Part shown: piece by piece, positions 60,339-64,000 of the stretch | Layout of the letters: each line of letters opens with the position of its first letter | Position numbering within the stretch: position 1 is the stretch's first letter | DNA from: Porphyra umbilicalis | Lineage: Eukaryota; Rhodophyta; Bangiophyceae; Bangiales; Bangiaceae | Assembly (NCBI GenBank): GCA_002049455.2 | Contig: KV918791.1 | Span: 310,001-374,000 of the forward strand | Reading direction: 5' to 3' | DNA length: 64,000 bases | Made by a program: the position numbers and the translations under genes | Notes under the pieces: model-generated | Database searches by the model: none | Told to the model about the DNA's origin: nothing | Seen by the model: only the letters and a program-made list of their open reading frames with translations

Positions 60339-62380
60339 AGCGCGTCATGCGGCAGCACCTTGGTCATATGCTCTGCTTGCGCCGGCGCAGTAACTTGGGT
60401 GGCGTTTGCTGGTGTCACCTATTGCGTTGCTTGTCATGATGCTTGCTCGCGCGATGAGGAAACTTCTGCTGATGGCTAAGGACCACAAGCGACCTTGGGT
60501 CTTTCGAATCTGAAGCGCACGCAGCGCTGCTGAACGCCACCAGCTTGCTGTGGAGCGTCGATTGTTGCTCCGCGAGTTAGCGATACAGAGCATCGTCGCC
60601 TCTTGCCTTCCTCTCATTCCAACATAGAGGCAGCTACCAGCAGCCCTTCGTGGAAGGTGCGTAACGGCCGCCTGCTCAGATCACGGTGGCTCGCACTTGT
60701 AGAACCGTGATCCAAGTTGTGCGATCAATTATTGCCAGTCGCGTCTATCCAGCGCGTCGACGACGACCGCGACCGTTGACCAACAGGGCCGTGCGGTAAG
60801 GTTGGCATTTACCGAACGTTGGGATTCTGGACACCGTTTCCCGATCGATATACCAATTTGCAGATTTCGTACCGATATCTTGGTGTCTTAAGTCTTGTAA
60901 CAAATCGATTTTTGGAATGTGTAGTTGCAGCACTCTCGCGTTCGCACCCTCTCGCAGACTGCAACGGCCACCACATGACCCGACCGTATTAACTGCTCAC
61001 CTCCGCACTCCACCCAACCTGCGCCACGACCTCGACCGTGCCTGACCTGGGTTAGCTTGGACCCATCCCTTCGCCCCCCCGTCAATCATTCTCCTGCATG
61101 CCAAGCCACGCCCTTTTTTCCTCAAGCATCAATGCACACATATTGATAGCAAACTGCTCGCCCACTCTGCTGCCAACAATATAACGCAAAGGAAACACGG
61201 TGGCGCGGAAGTTGCGCAACCGCCACACTACCTTTTGGAGATACCCAAGGACGTCATGAGATGGCAGTGGGCACGCTTGCTCGGGCAGAGCGGGCCAGCT
61301 GGACTGGCGCGGGAGGGCCTGTATGCCAGACACGGCTGCCTTGTGCGCTCAATATTGTATTTATCGCCGCTAGTTTGCTGGTCTGTCTGGTCGGTGACCA
61401 AGATATTGTGAGTCTTTCAAGTGCCGCGCTCGTTGTGTGGCGAGGCAGGAAGACACCCTCCGAGTCTGATAGAAACCGACTCACTCCAACTGCAGCGCCA
61501 TGCACCATTCGGGGCCCTCCTTACAGCCCCACGGGGCATATAATTCCTTCCACATCGATCTCGAATGATCACCCGCGGCCCGATATTCGATTGCGGGCCC
61601 AGCTGAACTGTTCGACAACCTGTCTGGTTCCAGTCGGGCCCGAGGCCATTCCGCTGGGGCCCAACAGTGTCTGGCGGGCTGTGTGGGGCGATTCGAAGCG
61701 TACCCCTCAATGGTCAGATACTGCCCGGATATTGCAGATATTGCTGTTTGTTTCGTCGGCCAGCGATCCTCAGGCCCGCGCACCCGCCCCTAGTGGCGTT
61801 CTGCGGCGGGCTGCATTGCCGTCAGGAGATATTGTCGGCTAATACTCGTGGCTCAATCAGCGGGCTCGTTGGACCACTGATTCGGTCCCTCAATAGAGGA
61901 CGTCACGGGCGCCTGCCACCCTGCCCGGCGTCCTCGCCCACCTGTGCTGACGCCGCTTGGCGGGCCACTGCTGGGCGCACCACGCGGGGTGCCTCTGGCC
62001 ACCAGTCTCCGTTCCGCCACCCACCCCCCCGATCCATGCCGTGAGGGGGTGTGTCGGTCGCCTGCCAGCCGTGGGCGCCATATCCCATCAGGTGGCTCCT
62101 GCTGTGCCCCCTGGGGGGGGGGGGGGGGGACACCCGCCACGGGTGCCCCAACAATGCAACCGTGCGGCGGCGGTCGCACCGCTGCCTGTGCCCCTCCAGG
62201 GCGGGCAGGCAGCCGCCCCATCAGCAGGTGGCCGGCACGTCACCACCGTAGAGCTCGCATGTACCACAGGTTCCTGTGTCTGCGGATCTGTGCAGCCAGG
62301 GGGGCATCTCCGCAGCGGGCGGCCGGCGGCTAGCGGTTGACGCCGCCGTCGCCGCCCTTCATCGCCGCCTCGTATGCCTG
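60339..62380. other. Long spacer without recognisable gene
   Basis: 2 kb with an AT-richer core (60700-61250). Frames near 61261-61842 and 61944-62340 show no domain. A poly-G run (62117-62129) is present. No RNA gene or clear repeat was found. Confidence 0.4.
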
Positions 62381-62384
62381 CGCC

Positions 62385-62940
62385 TGGTGTGGATTAGTGT
62401 GAGGGCGGGGGAGCGGGGGGCGGCTCGTGTGGGTGGCGGTTCTCGCTGCGGCGGGCGGCGTTGGCGCCGGCGGCATGCGGACGCCGTCGCCGTCGCCGTC
62501 GCCGTCGTCCGCTGTCCTCGTCTACGCCGGCGGCCGGTGCGCAGTGGTGTGGGGGCGGGGGCGGCTGGGGTGGCTCGTGTGGGAGGTGGCTCTCGCGGCG
62601 GCGGGCGGCATTGGCGCTGGCGGCTCGCGGGCGCTGTCGCTGTCGCCGTAGGTCGCTGTCGCCGCCTACACCTGCTGCTGCCGGTGCGGAGTGGTGTGGG
62701 AGCGGGGGAGGGGGGGGCGGCTTGTGTGAGGCGTTGCACTAGTTGCGTCAGGCGATTGGCGGCATTGGCGTCGGCGGCACGCGGTTACTGCCACGGTCGC
62801 CGCCGGTTGCCGCCGCCGTGCGCGCCTGCCGGTGCGGATTGGTGTGGATTCGGGGGAGTTGGGTGAGGCTCCTGTTGGTGGCGCCTGTCGCGGCGGCGGG
62901 CGACGTCGGCGCTGGTGGCACGCGTTCGTTTCTCTTGTCG
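62385..62940. repeat. GC-rich tandem repeat, unit about 150 bp, about four copies
   Basis: Four successive stretches repeat the order GGTGTG(GG), GCGGGGG, GGCTCGTGTG-like, GGCGGCGGGCGGC(A/G)TTGGCG(C/T)(C/T)GGCGGC, each ending before a CCGGTGCG(C/G)A phrase. Copies are imperfect. It ends about 60 bases before the ATG at 63001, so it may be part of that gene's promoter or leader. Confidence 0.65.
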
Positions 62941-63000
62941 GCAGAGCGGTACGCGGCGTTGGTCTACGTCGTCACGTCGTCTCGCTCATGTGCGGGTGCT

Positions 63001-64000
63001 ATGCCTGACTCCTGCCGTCACCCGTCGCCGTGCCAGAGCAAGGATGGCTCGGCGGGCGGCGACGACGCGCCGCCATTCTTTGCCCATCTCGGCGGGTCGG
63101 CCATCGGCGTCTACACGCCCCAAGATATGCTTGAGGCGCTGCTGCACCACCGCGGCTCGGGCGCGCGTGTGCGGGCCGGGCGACCACGACTGGCCGCTGG
63201 CATTGATGGTGGCAGGCGGGACGCGCTTCGTCCACCTGCTGCGGCGCCGCCACGGAGGGTAGACCACGACAAGCCTCTACCAGACGCATCTCTAGGCGCC
63301 AAGGGGCTTCTACAGAGGCCACTTCCGTTGGCCAAGGGGCAAGACTTCTCCATTGGAGCCCTCACCAACCACCTACAAGACGCCATCCTTGTTGGCCTCG
63401 GGTTGATTCCCCGCAGCATCCGCACGAGCGGTTCCAAGGCCGCCGTCGTGTGTCCGGTGTTTGGCGGCCGGGGGGTCTTCTACTCGCTCGGCATCGAGAC
63501 GTTCGTGGTGTGGGCGTCCACCAAGGACGGCGTCGTGGCCTGCTACTGCTCATGTGGCGGAGACGACCTCAAGGAGAACGTTGGCGCTCGCGTGCGCTCG
63601 GGCGTTTCGTCGAGCTGCAGCCACGCCATCGCCCACAGCCTCGCGCTTCGGGCCGTAGCGCTGCACTTGATGTGCACGTCCGTTCCCAACCTCTTGCGTC
63701 ACAGACGCGCACTGGACGGGGCGCACGCGGTGTCCACGGACGTCGAGGCCGCGTTGGTTTTTGAGGATGACGGTGGCCGTGCCGCTCACGTGGTTTCCTA
63801 CAACCGCATCATGTGTGTCGTACAGACCCCCCCAAGGATGGCCAAGCAAAGACGGCCAATCTGTCGGCACGTGCCGTGTCGGACAAGGAACGTCCACTGC
63901 GTCCACTCGCTCGCGGTGAGGCCGTCGGCGGCCGGATACGGTGGCTTTGATGACGATCCGGATGGCGCCGGTGAAGAAGACGGGGGGGCTGGTGAAGGCG
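63001..64000 (+). CDS. Uncharacterised protein with SWIM-like Cys/His motif, 5' part, runs off the window
   Basis: ATG 63001 (MPDSCRHPSPCQSKDG) opens a frame that stays open for 1000 bases to the end of the window, so at least 333 residues are coded. The first part is Pro/Arg-rich. A folded stretch follows with DFSIGALTNHLQDAILVGLG, AAVVCPVFGGRGVFYSLGIE and TFVVWASTKDGVVACYCSCGG. The CYCSC pair, followed about 24 residues later by SSCSHAIAHSLAL, has the CxC...CxH order of a SWIM zinc finger, a domain seen in MULE-type transposases and other DNA-binding proteins, though the spacer is long. A further Cys/His cluster lies near CRHVPCRTRNVHC. The end is acidic (FDDDPDGAGEEDGG). It may be host or transposon; the rest of the gene is needed to tell. 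Confidence 0.55.
   Translation, partial: MPDSCRHPSPCQSKDGSAGGDDAPPFFAHLGGSAIGVYTPQDMLEALLHHRGSGARVRAGRPRLAAGIDGGRRDALRPPAAAPPRRVDHDKPLPDASLGAKGLLQRPLPLAKGQDFSIGALTNHLQDAILVGLGLIPRSIRTSGSKAAVVCPVFGGRGVFYSLGIETFVVWASTKDGVVACYCSCGGDDLKENVGARVRSGVSSSCSHAIAHSLALRAVALHLMCTSVPNLLRHRRALDGAHAVSTDVEAALVFEDDGGRAAHVVSYNRIMCVVQTPPRMAKQRRPICRHVPCRTRNVHCVHSLAVRPSAAGYGGFDDDPDGAGEEDGGAGEG

Overview
The window is nuclear DNA of a red alga, most likely a bangiophyte of the Porphyra/Pyropia type. Two genes point there directly: a phycoerythrin gamma (linker) subunit at 41196-42457 and a CpcS/CpeS-type phycobilin lyase at 52458-53726, both with plastid-type leaders. The very high GC, the scarcity of introns and a tRNA gene with an ectopic second intron, as known from Cyanidioschyzon, agree.

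Left end, 1-15.8 kb: mobile-element country. A tnp2-like (EnSpm/CACTA-type) transposase on the + strand converges on a minus-strand gene coding for a Ulp1-like cysteine protease followed by a JmjC dioxygenase and a Cys-rich tail. A whole-looking, very young Ty1/copia element (6373-12287, target duplication CGGGC) sits inside that gene; the sequence on its two sides is in one frame. A minisatellite of about 51 bp lies beyond the gene. A transposase next to a protease-demethylase gene is the best candidate here for an undescribed system.

Middle, 15.8-50 kb: host genes among GC-rich spacers. They are an unrecognised two-exon gene, an RHD3/Sey1-like GTPase without membrane anchor, a B12D-LEA fusion, an ESRP-like nuclease+RRM gene, a hAT-type MITE, a Cut8/Sts1-like gene, tRNA-Glu(UUC) with two introns, FAHD1, a four-pass membrane protein, URB1, phycoerythrin gamma, a secreted Kazal-like/Cys-repeat protein and a Golgi-type glycosyltransferase-like gene. 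Several of these change frame at long runs of G or C; assembly error is the likeliest cause, so their ends and lengths are approximate.

Right end, 50-64 kb: clean compact genes in alternating orientation. They are a SEC14-like CRAL-TRIO protein, the phycobilin lyase, the MenA/ABC4 prenyltransferase of phylloquinone synthesis, two inverted copies of COX5B (mitochondrial complex IV) and a plastid fibrillin. The window ends in an open gene of unknown function behind a GC-rich tandem repeat. Plastid work (light harvesting, phylloquinone, fibrillin) and mitochondrial work (COX5B, B12D) are both well represented, but no operon-like functional cluster is evident.
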